Below are positions 26,564-35,644 of a DNA stretch of 55,461 nucleotides, one piece after another; positions within the stretch are counted from its first letter, which is position 1; the number at the start of each line of letters is the position of its first letter. Source of the DNA: Methanobrevibacter sp. (lineage in GTDB: Archaea > Methanobacteriota > Methanobacteria > Methanobacteriales > Methanobacteriaceae); NCBI RefSeq assembly GCF_017432245.1, contig NZ_JAFRJO010000098.1, forward strand, positions 1 through 55,461. Direction: 5' to 3'. The notes under the pieces are model-generated. The model made no database searches. It had not been told where the DNA came from and saw only the letters and a list, made by a program, of their open reading frames with translations. Position numbers and translations under genes: made by a program.

Positions 26564-27127
26564 ATGTTTGAAGAATTGCATGAACTGTTAGAGGATAAAA
26601 AGATTTCAAAGAATGAGCTGTTGGCTATTTTAAAGGAAAAAGCTCAAAAGATATCTGTTTTTGATTTGATGGATGCCAATAAGTATATACTTCAGGATGT
26701 GGAGTTTGTACAGGATAAATATCAAGATGACTTCCGTCAAGCTTATGTCAAGCAATTCATTGGCCATATAAACAATATTAAAAAGGACAATACCGATTAT
26801 GACAGCAGGGGCAAAAAGGATAGGATTGATAAAAAACAGTTTGAAAAGTCATTAGAGGATTTGCATAATGTTTATGATGGTGTGGATTTTGATAAGGATA
26901 AGGTACAGCTTATTTACTGTTTGGTTTCCTTATATGCAACTTTCATATTGAATGAGCCTATTCATTCACTGGATACTCCTTTCCCAGGCAATTTGAAGAT
27001 AAAAAAGTTAGGTAAGTTTTATTATTGTCCTGTTAAGGCAACTCAAAAGAATACGGAAGGAGCTGTTTGCAATATCTGCATTTCACGTGAGATAGATTAT
27101 GATCCTAAATTGAATGCAAGCAGTTAA
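26564..27127 (+). CDS. DUF2115-like protein, copy A
   Basis: A 187-residue soluble protein, helical and charged, with a C-terminal cysteine signature YYCPVKATQKNTEGAVCNICIS (one Cys, then CxxC). This arrangement and HSLDTPFPG before it match what I recall of the methanogen DUF2115/UPF0305 family; function is unknown. The cysteines may bind a metal. A paralogue follows 100 bases downstream. The ATG at 26564 has a weak RBS (GTGTGAATT). Confidence 0.7.
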   Translation: MFEELHELLEDKKISKNELLAILKEKAQKISVFDLMDANKYILQDVEFVQDKYQDDFRQAYVKQFIGHINNIKKDNTDYDSRGKKDRIDKKQFEKSLEDLHNVYDGVDFDKDKVQLIYCLVSLYATFILNEPIHSLDTPFPGNLKIKKLGKFYYCPVKATQKNTEGAVCNICISREIDYDPKLNASS

Positions 27128-27227
27128 GGATTATTCTTTAAAAATAAGCATTATATAGTCCTATAATTTTACACTTTATGATTTTTTAAAAATAAGAGGT
27201 TTATAGTCATATATACTTTGTGATAAG

Positions 27228-27758
27228 ATGTTTGAAAAGTTTGATGCATTGATATGTGAAGATGATAAAATATCAAAGGACGATCTTATGATTGTCTTAA
27301 AGGAAGAGCTTGTTGATGTGTCTGTTTTTGATTTGATGATAATATCTGCGGATATAATTGAAAACAACAAATATGTTCAGGAATCCTATCAGGAAAAAAG
27401 CAAAAAGATCTATATAGACTTTTTCCTAAATAGAGTAAAGGAAATAAGAAGTAATGATACAGTTTATAATGATTATTTCAATAGGGATGACTTTGTAGAA
27501 AAACTAAACAATTTAAAGGATATTTACAAATCTATTTCTACAGATAGAAAAAACAAAAGCCCACTAATTAATTTGGTGGTATCCCTTTACACTACATTTG
27601 TGCTTGATGAGCCTATTCATCCTATTGGAACTCCTTTCCCTGGCTCTTTAGAGGTCATTATGGAAAATGGAGTCTATTATTGCCCAGTTAAAGAGGCTAA
27701 TATGAATACTCCAAATTCTGTGTGCAGACTTTGCATAGCAGAACAGTTGGATTTTTAA
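27228..27758 (+). CDS. DUF2115-like protein, copy B
   Basis: A 176-residue paralogue of the preceding gene: KISKDDLMIVLKEELVDVSVFDLM aligns with KISKNELLAILKEKAQKISVFDLM, and both share EPIHPIGTPFPG and YYCPVKEANMNTPNSVCRLCI. All three C-terminal cysteines are conserved, indicating they matter. The central region is less alike. The ATG follows GTGATAAG. It lies 52 bases upstream of aroE and may share its transcript. Confidence 0.7.
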   Translation: MFEKFDALICEDDKISKDDLMIVLKEELVDVSVFDLMIISADIIENNKYVQESYQEKSKKIYIDFFLNRVKEIRSNDTVYNDYFNRDDFVEKLNNLKDIYKSISTDRKNKSPLINLVVSLYTTFVLDEPIHPIGTPFPGSLEVIMENGVYYCPVKEANMNTPNSVCRLCIAEQLDF

Positions 27759-27810
27759 AGGAATCATTGAATTTGATGATGATAATTGGATTTTAAATAT
27801 AGGTGATATT

Positions 27811-28716
27811 GTGATAGATGGAAAAACAAAAATATTGGGAGTTATTGGAGACCCTATTGAACACACTTTCTCTCCAGCTATGCATAATGCAGGACTTAGT
27901 GAATTAGGTCTTAATTACATTTATCTTCCCTTCCATGTTAAGGAAGACAGATTAGGTGAATGCATTCAAGGTGCAAAGGCTATGGGAATAGAAGGTTTGA
28001 ATGTAACAATACCCCATAAAACCAATGTCATGAAACACCTTGATGATATCGATTCAGTAGCTTCAATGATTGGTGCAGTAAACACCATTCAATTTAATTT
28101 TGATGAAAATAATGAGTCATCCAATCAAAATAATGAAACAAGTGTTACAACAAAAGGATTTAACACTGATGGATATGGATGTGTCCGTGCAATTAAGGAA
28201 AAAACTTCAATAAATAACAAAAAAGTTACCATCACAGGTGCAGGTGGAGCAGCAAGAGCAGTTGCATTTCAGATAGCAAGCAGTGGAATAGATGAGCTGT
28301 CAATATTGAATCGTAATTTCGAAAAAGCTGTATCACTTGCAAATGATCTGGAATCCAATTTAAGTGAAGCAGGTATTGATATAACTATAAATAGCTGTGA
28401 AATTGAGAATCTGAAAAGGGAATTGGACAGTTCAGACATATTTATAGACACAACACCTATTGGAATGTATCCGAATGTGGATGATAAGGCAATTGCAAGT
28501 GCAGATATGCTTCATGAGGAGCTTGTTGTAAATGATATCGTTTACACTCCTATGGAAACATCCTTGATAAAGGAGGCATTAAAAGCCAATGCTGAAGTTG
28601 TTTATGGATATAAGATGCTATTGTATCAAGGAATCAGAAGCTTTGAAATCTGGTTAGGTCGTGAAGCGCCAGTGGATGTTATGGAAAAGGCATTATTGGA
28701 TGCTTTAGGTATTTGA
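27811..28716 (+). CDS. aroE: Shikimate dehydrogenase
   Basis: NADP-dependent reduction of 3-dehydroshikimate in aromatic amino acid synthesis. The substrate motif FSPAMHNAGL, catalytic lysine in NVTIPHKTNVMKHLDD, nucleotide loop ITGAGGAARAVAFQIA, and YTPMETSLIKEA with YGYKMLLYQG are all present. The 301-residue length is slightly above the usual ~285 because of an N/S-rich insert (NENNESSNQNNETS) after the first domain. Start is GTG at 27811 behind GGTGATATT. No other aro genes are nearby. Confidence 0.95.
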   Translation: MIDGKTKILGVIGDPIEHTFSPAMHNAGLSELGLNYIYLPFHVKEDRLGECIQGAKAMGIEGLNVTIPHKTNVMKHLDDIDSVASMIGAVNTIQFNFDENNESSNQNNETSVTTKGFNTDGYGCVRAIKEKTSINNKKVTITGAGGAARAVAFQIASSGIDELSILNRNFEKAVSLANDLESNLSEAGIDITINSCEIENLKRELDSSDIFIDTTPIGMYPNVDDKAIASADMLHEELVVNDIVYTPMETSLIKEALKANAEVVYGYKMLLYQGIRSFEIWLGREAPVDVMEKALLDALGI

Positions 28717-28761
28717 TTTTAATTTTTATTTTAACTTTAATTTTAATTTTTCAGTGATATT

Positions 28762-29523
28762 ATGGATGATTTTCTATCAAATTTTGTTTTGAAAGATGAA
28801 GAGAAGGAACTGTCCGATTCAAAGAAGGATGTTATGAAGTTCTTAAAGCAAATAGGTGTTGACACCCGTTTTGTTAGCTTCTTTGATGATGAAGGAGACA
28901 TTAAGCTTTATATAGAAAATCTCCGCTTTTCAAAGTTTTCCAAAAAAAGAAGAGAAACCTTCAACAAGCATTATCCCGATATGGAGGTTGTAAGGTCATC
29001 TCTTTTTCAAAAGATCTGTTCAAGGTCTTCAAAGACATTGGCAGAGTCCTTAAGCCCAAAGGAAAGGATTCTCATTCCAAGAATGGATAATGATTACAAC
29101 AAGTTTTTATACATAGTGATCGAGCCTTATTCAAGAAAATATGGCATAAGATTTATTGAATATGATGAAAATACCTGTGCAGATGACTTTGATTCAGTCA
29201 TTTCCCCACTGAACCTGAATCAGGAAGTAAATCATATCCTTAATGATATCTTTGATGGAAAGGGAATTGAATGGGATAGGAAATTAGACTTATCTAATAT
29301 TTATGATTTGGACTTAAAGGATAAGGACATCATATTTCCATTTATAAACGTTCCCCAAGAGTGGATTAATGACTTCTTAGGCATTGAAAAGGAATATGAG
29401 ATAGACTATGAAAATGAAGACATTGCAGAGTCATTCATGGGATTCTTGACTGAGATAAATCCACAATTCAAGGAGAATGTTTTGGCTGCATCTTCATTTT
29501 TGGAAAGTCATCAAAAACAATGA
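28762..29523 (+). CDS. Hypothetical protein
   Basis: Not recognised. 253 residues, acidic, no signal peptide or membrane segment. Basic patch FSKFSKKRRETFNKHYPD near residues 55-72, then RSSKTLAESLSPKERILIPRMDN. Alternating hydrophobic strands (KFLYIVIEPYSRKYGIRFIEYDE) suggest an alpha/beta fold. GTGATATT precedes the ATG. It starts 45 bases after aroE and is probably co-transcribed, but nothing in the sequence ties it to the shikimate pathway. Confidence 0.75.
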   Translation: MDDFLSNFVLKDEEKELSDSKKDVMKFLKQIGVDTRFVSFFDDEGDIKLYIENLRFSKFSKKRRETFNKHYPDMEVVRSSLFQKICSRSSKTLAESLSPKERILIPRMDNDYNKFLYIVIEPYSRKYGIRFIEYDENTCADDFDSVISPLNLNQEVNHILNDIFDGKGIEWDRKLDLSNIYDLDLKDKDIIFPFINVPQEWINDFLGIEKEYEIDYENEDIAESFMGFLTEINPQFKENVLAASSFLESHQKQ

Positions 29524-29624
29524 AATAATGAAAATTATTAAACATAGTTAAATACAATAAAGTATAAACATTATAAATAATTAATAAATTAAAAATTTTT
29601 TGTGATTATTAACGAGGTTTTAAC

Positions 29625-30038
29625 ATGGCAAATGAAATTACTGCAGAATTAAATGATGAACAATTTAAAAGATATCAAATCATGCAAGAAAATGGATTAA
29701 GCATTGGTGAAGCTATAGACTTGATTTTCTATTTACGTGATCAATATGGAGTTCGCAATGATCAGCTTCTTGAAGATAGGCTTGAACAGTTAATCATCAA
29801 AAAATCTGAATTAGAAGATGAAATGAAAAAATCTGGCAATGATTTAACTGCAGAATTACAAAAAGTAACTGCTGAAATGGAGGTCATTGACAAATTAAAA
29901 GATACTGCATATGACTTTGAAGCTAAAGAGAAAATCTTGGAAAAAGAGTATTCTCCACTTGATGATTCTTATGAAATGAAGATTCAAGCACATAAACGTG
30001 GAATCAAATGGGGAAAATTCTTCAACAACATTTTATGA
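29625..30038 (+). CDS. Coiled-coil hypothetical protein
   Basis: 137 residues, strongly helical. The middle (about 45-95, ELEDEMKKSGNDLTAELQ and onwards) has heptad-like spacing typical of a coiled coil. The N-terminus ELNDEQFKRYQIMQENGLSIGEAIDLIFYLRDQ looks like a short helix-turn-helix or dimerisation helix. The C-terminal AHKRGIKWGKFFNNIL is basic and amphipathic. RBS GAGGTTTTAAC. Separate promoter likely (AT-rich spacer upstream). Function unknown. Confidence 0.75.
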   Translation: MANEITAELNDEQFKRYQIMQENGLSIGEAIDLIFYLRDQYGVRNDQLLEDRLEQLIIKKSELEDEMKKSGNDLTAELQKVTAEMEVIDKLKDTAYDFEAKEKILEKEYSPLDDSYEMKIQAHKRGIKWGKFFNNIL

Positions 30039-30330
30039 TTTCACTTTTTTTAACCTTTTTTCTTTTCTTTTTTTTAATATATTTTTTTAACTATTTTTAA
30101 AAATCTTATTTTGTCTTTATTTTAAATTTTAAGCCTTAATAATGCTCTTTTTATATGCTTATCTAAAATCATAATTCCTTTAAATTTTTCAAATATTAGA
30201 TTCATAAGATAAGTTTTATATAATAAATTAAACTAATATTTTATTGAGTATTCATTATGGATTTTTTTATAATAATTTTATGAAAAATTCATATAAAAAT
30301 CAATATTAAATTTTTTAGGAGTGGATTTGT

Positions 30331-31956
30331 CTGACAAAATATATTATAATAACTGGTGGAGTAGTTAGTTCCATAGGAAAAGGAATTACTTCTGCATCCA
30401 TTGGTCGTATATTACGTTCATACGGCTTGAATGTTGCAGCAATTAAGATTGACCCATATTTAAACTGGGATTCTGGTACCTTAAACCCATATCAGCATGG
30501 GGAAGTGTTTGTAACTTATGATGGTATGGAAACTGATCTTGACTTAGGTCACTATGAAAGGTTCTTGGATGTAGAGCTTCCAGGAATATCTAACATCACT
30601 ACCGGTAAGGTTTATCAGTCAGTTATTTCCAAGGAAAGAAAAGGTGATTTCCTCGGAGCTTGTGTACAGATTATCCCTCATATCACCAATGAAATCAAGG
30701 AAATGGTTCGTGAAATCTCTGCTAAAGACAATTACGACGTTGTCCTTGTTGAATTGGGAGGTACTGTAGGGGATATTGAAAGTCAGCCATTCCTCGAGGC
30801 ATTAAGGCAATTGAGAAATGAGGAAGGCTCTCAAAATGTGATGTTTGTACACGTAACCTTTGTTCCTTACTTGAATGCTGCTGGTGAATTCAAGACAAAA
30901 CCAACTCAACACTCTTCAAAAGAACTCAGAAGTATGGGTATCAACCCTGATATGATTGTTTTAAGAAGCCAAGAGCATATTGACGATGATATTAAGAGAA
31001 AGATCGCTCACTTCTGTGACGTAGACTTTGATGCTGTTGTAAACACTCCTGATGCTCAATCAATCTACGAAGTCCCATTGGTATTGGACAGGGAAAACGC
31101 TGGCCAATTCATTTCAGACAGGATTAATTTAGGAATTGATTTTGAAAATGACAAGAATACTCTACATGAATGGGCAGAAATTGTGGATTCACTCAAGATT
31201 CAAGATCCAGTAGTAACTATTGGTATTGTAGGAAAATATGTGGAATTGGAAGATGCTTATATAAGCATAAGAGAATCATTGCACCACGCAGCAGCTAAAA
31301 ACGGAACTAAAATGAATATCGTTTACCTTAGTTCTGATGTGGATGTGGATAATGAAGATGAATTGAAAACTTTCCAAGATGAGCTTTCCAAGCTTGATGG
31401 TATCCTTATCCCTGGAGGATTCGGTGATAGGGGAGTGGAAGGTAAGCTACAGGCAGTTGATTATGCAATTGAAAATGAAGTTCCTATTTTCGGCATATGT
31501 TTAGGTATGCAATGTATGGTAATCCAATTTGCAAGAAGAATAGGAATGGATGGTGCAAACAGCAGTGAATTCAAAGATGGCCTTGAATATCCAGTTATTG
31601 ATATGATGGAAGAGCAAAAGAAAATCAAGAACATGGGCGGAACAATGCGTTTAGGTGCTTATGACTGTAAATTGATTGATGGCACCAAAACAAAAGAGGC
31701 ATACGGAGAGGACTTCATTCAAGAAAGACATAGACACAGATATGAATACAATAATGAATACAGGGATGTCTTAACTGAAAACGGTCTTGTCATTGCAGGA
31801 ACAACTCCAGATGACTTCTTGGTTGAAATCGTGGAATTGCCAGACCATCCTTGGTTTATTGGATGTCAATTCCATCCAGAATTTAAATCAAGACCAAATA
31901 ATGCTCACCCATTGTTTGCTTCATTTGTAAAGGCATCTTTTGATAATAAGAAATAA
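30331..31956 (+). CDS. pyrG: CTP synthase, apparent CUG start
   Basis: Converts UTP to CTP with glutamine. The N-terminal synthetase domain has the P-loop GGVVSSIGKGITSASIGR and KIDPYLNWDSGTLNPYQHGEV; the C-terminal class I glutamine amidotransferase has the nucleophile elbow FGICLGMQCM and the end HPEFKSRPNNAHPLF. The P-loop lies upstream of the first usable TTG (30427), so the gene must begin earlier. The frame is open from 30319, and the only codon matching the family start MTKYII is CTG at 30331, 9 bases after AGGAG. There is no ATG/GTG/TTG in frame. The product would have 541 residues, normal length. Confidence 0.93.
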   Translation: MTKYIIITGGVVSSIGKGITSASIGRILRSYGLNVAAIKIDPYLNWDSGTLNPYQHGEVFVTYDGMETDLDLGHYERFLDVELPGISNITTGKVYQSVISKERKGDFLGACVQIIPHITNEIKEMVREISAKDNYDVVLVELGGTVGDIESQPFLEALRQLRNEEGSQNVMFVHVTFVPYLNAAGEFKTKPTQHSSKELRSMGINPDMIVLRSQEHIDDDIKRKIAHFCDVDFDAVVNTPDAQSIYEVPLVLDRENAGQFISDRINLGIDFENDKNTLHEWAEIVDSLKIQDPVVTIGIVGKYVELEDAYISIRESLHHAAAKNGTKMNIVYLSSDVDVDNEDELKTFQDELSKLDGILIPGGFGDRGVEGKLQAVDYAIENEVPIFGICLGMQCMVIQFARRIGMDGANSSEFKDGLEYPVIDMMEEQKKIKNMGGTMRLGAYDCKLIDGTKTKEAYGEDFIQERHRHRYEYNNEYRDVLTENGLVIAGTTPDDFLVEIVELPDHPWFIGCQFHPEFKSRPNNAHPLFASFVKASFDNKK

Positions 31957-32050
31957 TATTTTTATTTCTTACTTTTTTTAATTTCTTTTTTTAACATTTT
32001 TTATCATTTTAACTATTTTTATACTTTTAACTATTTTTATGATTTTACAC

Positions 32051-32080
32051 GATTGTGATTTTGTGCAATTGTGCAATTGA
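32051..32080. promoter_or_regulatory. GTGCAATT repeats upstream of the RHH regulator
   Basis: GTGCAATT occurs twice head-to-tail (32063-32070, 32071-32078), preceded by a related TTGTGATT (32053-32060). They lie about 95 bases before the regulator's ATG, in an otherwise A/T-only spacer. Autoregulatory binding by the RHH protein is inferred. Confidence 0.45.
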
Positions 32081-32173
32081 TATTTTTATTTTTTTCGCAT
32101 TTCAAATCATTTTATATTGAATCAAGACCTATTTAATAACATATTCAATTAAATAAATTATTAAAGGGGTAAT

Positions 32174-32752
32174 ATGAGCGAAATAAGTAAAAACAATAAA
32201 GAAATTGGAAAAACAATAGCTACAAAGGTTCCAATAAATATACATAATCAATTGATAAATCTAATAGAAAATGGCGACTACTTAAGCATTTCAGATTTCT
32301 TAAGGGAAGCGATAAGGGAACAGTTGAAGACTTATAAGATTGCCAATTTCAGAGAAATAAATTATTTTGATGCAAAAAAAGAAGTTTTAAGCTATTTTAT
32401 AAAATATAATGATTGCTTTTTAGATGAGATAGCCATTGATTTGGAATTGGATTTTGAATTGGTCTTAAATATCCTCAATGACCTTATTCAAGAAGGAAGA
32501 ATAGTCAAGATTTCTAATGAGGAACTCTTTGAAAAAAGAGGAATTGATAATCATAATGAAAAATGCTCAAAAGTTGATAATCATGTCTATAAACTAGATG
32601 GAAAACGTTTGATTGTGGAATCAAGATCCAAAGATTATGAATTCATTAGCATAAGGCACAATGTGGATTATAAATCCATTTTTAAAAATAATGGTATTGT
32701 AGTGGAAAACGCTTCAGTAATTCTATCTGAGGCCTATTCCTTTATTAAATAG
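32174..32752 (+). CDS. Ribbon-helix-helix transcriptional regulator with a second wHTH-like part
   Basis: 192 residues. Residues 12-58 (IATKVPINIHNQLINLIENG, then LSISDFLREAIREQLK) form a classic RHH/CopG-type DNA-binding dimer unit. Residues 68-118 (KKEVLSYFIKYNDCFLDEIAIDLELDFELVLNILNDLIQEGRI) read as a winged helix. The C-terminal 70 residues are beta-rich and may sense a ligand. The combination is unusual. RBS AAGGGGT. It has its own spacer with repeats that could be its operator. Target genes unknown; the pilin-peptidase pair starts 290 bases downstream. Confidence 0.8.
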   Translation: MSEISKNNKEIGKTIATKVPINIHNQLINLIENGDYLSISDFLREAIREQLKTYKIANFREINYFDAKKEVLSYFIKYNDCFLDEIAIDLELDFELVLNILNDLIQEGRIVKISNEELFEKRGIDNHNEKCSKVDNHVYKLDGKRLIVESRSKDYEFISIRHNVDYKSIFKNNGIVVENASVILSEAYSFIK

Positions 32753-33038
32753 CATTAATTTTCAATAACTCATTTTATTTTTTTTTAAAATTTTTTTATT
32801 TTACATTTTGATTATAATTTTTTAATTAGATAGATTTTTCCAATGTGGCTTTATTTTTTTAATTTAACATCAATTTACATTTAAAAATAAATATAACAAT
32901 CAATTGGTACTTATTTTATTCTAAAAACTATTATATTTAAATATAATGAAAAAATAATTAATAATTGTCTTATAAAAACAATTTAAATTAATTAAATTAG
33001 TTTTTTTAAGATTAATAGTATAAATTGGAGGTTTCCTC

Positions 33039-33995
33039 TTGTATGCTTGTATTTTTATTGGGAATATTCTGGATTTATTAGTGAATCATTATTTTAGCAG
33101 TTCTCATCTTTTAATAAAATCATGTCAAATACATTTGTTCTTAATACTATTAATTCTATTGATTGCTGATTATTATGATTTGAAATTTGGAATAATTCCT
33201 AATAAATTAAGCTTAATCCTATTAATATACGGTTTATTTTTTAATTTAATCTTAGGCATATCTTTTAGCAATCCATTCATATTCATATTTTCCATAGCTT
33301 TAACAGCTTTAACCACTGTCATTTCATTTTTCCTATGGCATATTGGCTTTTGGGGAGGTGGAGACCTTAAGCTCTTCATTGGATTGTCATTATCATTATC
33401 CTTTTTGGATTTGGATTTAATCAATTTAAATTATTTTTCAAATCTAAATCTAGCAATCCTTAATCAATTGATTTTATATCCAAAGGTGATTTCCATACTT
33501 TTAAATGGTATTTTAATGGCTTTTGCATTGATTTTCATATCAATCATTTATGATGCAATAAGGAATAAAAATATTAAATCATTTACAAGATTATCAATTT
33601 TAAATTCTAACTTAGCATTTAGTCAATTGACTTCTAAAATAGTTTCTATTGAGAGCTTAGAGGAAGGTATGGTGTTAAATGAATATTACTTTAAAAATCA
33701 GATTGCATATGATAGGATTAATGATGAAAGGAATAAGAGCAATTCAAACATCAATTTGAATGCAATTCAAGAGGAGAATATCTATTATTTCTCTTCATTG
33801 AACAGAATGGGATTGACAAAAGAGGATATAAAATTAATAAATGCATTATACAAAATGGATATAATCAAGAATCCTAAGTTTAATATTAAGGTTGAGATTC
33901 CATTCATGCCTTTCATTACACTTGGATATATGGGTTTTTTAATCTTGGGAGACTTTATAGCCATTATTTCAGGATTTATAAAAATATTTTTTTAA
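33039..33995 (+). CDS. Prepilin/preflagellin peptidase, A24 family (EppA/FlaK-like)
   Basis: An integral-membrane aspartic protease cleaving class III signal peptides. The two catalytic aspartates are in place: Asp44 in IADYYDLKFGIIPNKLS and Asp109 in the GxGD motif WGGGDLKLFIGLS. About six hydrophobic segments are visible. At 318 residues it is longer than FlaK; a 110-residue charged insert (about 180-285) followed by a last TM (FITLGYMGFLILGDFIAIISGF) resembles the extended EppA type. TTG start at 33039 behind TTGGAGG. The next gene, 28 bases downstream, encodes a matching class III pilin. Confidence 0.88.
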   Translation: MYACIFIGNILDLLVNHYFSSSHLLIKSCQIHLFLILLILLIADYYDLKFGIIPNKLSLILLIYGLFFNLILGISFSNPFIFIFSIALTALTTVISFFLWHIGFWGGGDLKLFIGLSLSLSFLDLDLINLNYFSNLNLAILNQLILYPKVISILLNGILMAFALIFISIIYDAIRNKNIKSFTRLSILNSNLAFSQLTSKIVSIESLEEGMVLNEYYFKNQIAYDRINDERNKSNSNINLNAIQEENIYYFSSLNRMGLTKEDIKLINALYKMDIIKNPKFNIKVEIPFMPFITLGYMGFLILGDFIAIISGFIKIFF

Positions 33996-34023
33996 ATTAA
34001 ATTTAATATCTTAGGTAAAGACA

Positions 34024-34473
34024 ATGAAAAATATTAGAATGGACAATAAAGGTCAATTATCACTTGAATATGTTTTAAGTTCCATGATAGTAATCCTAAT
34101 TATCAGCCTAATCTCTGTTCCAATTTTATTGACTGCAATGGATTATTCCAATGATATTATAGATTCAATCAATTCTAAAAGTGAATTGTCTAAAATAAGT
34201 GATGCCATTGACTTTTGCTATGCATCGGGTAAGGGATCTAAAAGAATAGTGTTTGTAGATTTTAATAGAGATGTGGATATAAGATTCTATAATGATGGAA
34301 AAAAGGGTGTTGCATCAATAAATTTGAATCTATCAGATAATTCAAAGGAAATCACAAGTTCTTATGATTATAATGCTTTAAATGAAAATATTCATTTATC
34401 AAAGGGATTCAATAAAATTGCAGTAAAATGGGATGAGGATTCTAATGTGATTGAAGTAAAAAGATTAATTTAA
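34024..34473 (+). CDS. Class III signal peptide protein (archaeal type IV pilin-like)
   Basis: 149 residues with an N-terminal class III signal: MKNIRMDNKG, then Q-L-S-L-E-Y-V-L, fitting the QxSxExxxL motif cut between Gly10 and Gln11. The hydrophobic pilin helix SSMIVILIISLISVPILLTA follows, then a beta-rich globular domain of about 100 residues. It is likely a pilus or surface-fibre subunit processed by the peptidase encoded immediately upstream. The RBS AGGTAAAG is modest. No assembly ATPase or platform protein is in the window. Confidence 0.85.
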   Translation: MKNIRMDNKGQLSLEYVLSSMIVILIISLISVPILLTAMDYSNDIIDSINSKSELSKISDAIDFCYASGKGSKRIVFVDFNRDVDIRFYNDGKKGVASINLNLSDNSKEITSSYDYNALNENIHLSKGFNKIAVKWDEDSNVIEVKRLI

Positions 34474-34801
34474 TGTCTATTTTTAACTATTTTTTTTATC
34501 CACATTTAATTTTTTTTTTAAAATTTCACTTTCATAAAATATATAAATTAAGTTTTTTATATAAAAAATCTCTTTCATAAAATATATAAATTAAGTTTTT
34601 TATATATAATATGTAGAAAAATAATTCTTAATTTTACAATATTTATAATGAAATTGTTTAAAAACTTAAATAAATTGGATAAATTTCTTTTATTTTAAAA
34701 ATTAGGACTTATTTTAATGTAATATTTAATTATAAATTTATTTAACTGATTATAAACTGATTACGGTAAATTTATATGGAAAATTGTTAAAAGAGTTGAT
34801 T
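34474..34801. other. 328-bp spacer between the pilin and the 34802 gene
   Basis: Contains the pilin 3' T-rich tract (TAACTATTTTTTT type), the 35-bp direct repeat and a plain AT-rich promoter region. No ORF seen. Confidence 0.6.
34529..34606. repeat. Perfect 35-bp direct repeat containing a TATA box
   Basis: The 35-base unit starting CTTTCATAAAATATATAAAT occurs at 34529-34563 and, unchanged, at 34572-34606, with 8 bases between. Each copy contains a TATA-like ATATATAAAT. The pair lies in the spacer before the gene at 34802, so a duplicated promoter is one reading. Confidence 0.9.
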
Positions 34802-35620
34802 ATGATGGATTTAATTACTGGAATTATATATATAATCCTATTCCTTATTATTATGGTATTTGCCTTTTCAATGGGTATTCTGTCTCCATATGTAGGTAGA
34901 AAGGAAATAGTATCCATAATTTTAATAGGATTTGTTCTTGGCGCTATAGGAGGATACTTCTTCATTGACCCTATTTATGATGAAAGTCCATATATTGTAG
35001 GTAATGCTCAAGGGCTTTTTACATTGGATAGTGAAGTAATTAATCTTAATATTCCATCAACTTCAAATATCAGTGACATAACATATAAAATCAATAATTT
35101 GAATGGTGTAAATTCAGTTTCCACAAATGGTTTTGAGCTTAAAACGGGCTTCATAAAGAACAGCACCAAGACTTATGTTGAAAATCATTTAAGGGCTGAT
35201 CCTGAGGTTAAATCATTTAAAGTAACCAACAATTCAGTTGCTGTGGATTTAAAGAATCCTGCAAGTTCAACTACTACATTAGGATCTCTTGTCAATTGGT
35301 TAAGCAATAGGGCAGGAGTAGGTTCTGAATTCGCTTATGTTCATATACAGGTGCATGTAAATTCTAATGATGTAGTGGATGTCAGAGATTATCTAAAAGA
35401 AAACGATTACAATATAATTTCTATTGAAGGACCTGTACAAAATACAATTCATTATGTTGAAGATCATTTGGCTCCAACTTATATTATAATGTTTATATCA
35501 GGACTTGTTGGAGTGGCTGTAGCTATTGCAGGAGTCTTTGTTGAGCCTTTAACCAAATTCACTAGAAGATTTAAAAAAGACCAATCTGAAAGATTAAGAG
35601 GAAGAAGAAGGAGACGTTAA
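34802..35620 (+). CDS. Membrane protein with extracytoplasmic domain and Arg-rich tail
   Basis: Unrecognised, about 272 residues. Two hydrophobic segments at the N-terminus (TGIIYIILFLIIMVFAFSMG and IVSIILIGFVLGAIGGYFF), an extracytoplasmic region of about 165 residues with a beta-rich, possibly duplicated fold (INLNIPSTSNISDITYKINN), then a third TM (YIIMFISGLVGVAVAIAGVF). A short cytoplasmic tail ends LRGRRRRR. The ATG at 34802 (or 34805) is preferred over TTG 34784 by position of GAG and the hydrophobic N-terminus. It may be linked to the pilin locus upstream or to the zinc-ribbon protein 24 bases downstream; no direct evidence. Confidence 0.72.
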   Translation: MMDLITGIIYIILFLIIMVFAFSMGILSPYVGRKEIVSIILIGFVLGAIGGYFFIDPIYDESPYIVGNAQGLFTLDSEVINLNIPSTSNISDITYKINNLNGVNSVSTNGFELKTGFIKNSTKTYVENHLRADPEVKSFKVTNNSVAVDLKNPASSTTTLGSLVNWLSNRAGVGSEFAYVHIQVHVNSNDVVDVRDYLKENDYNIISIEGPVQNTIHYVEDHLAPTYIIMFISGLVGVAVAIAGVFVEPLTKFTRRFKKDQSERLRGRRRRR

Positions 35621-35644
35621 TTAGTTTTATTAAAGGGGGATAAT

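Noticed and set aside
30427-31956. pyrG starting at TTG 30427
   Set aside because: It would remove the ATP-binding P-loop GGVVSSIGKG, which is encoded just upstream in the same frame.
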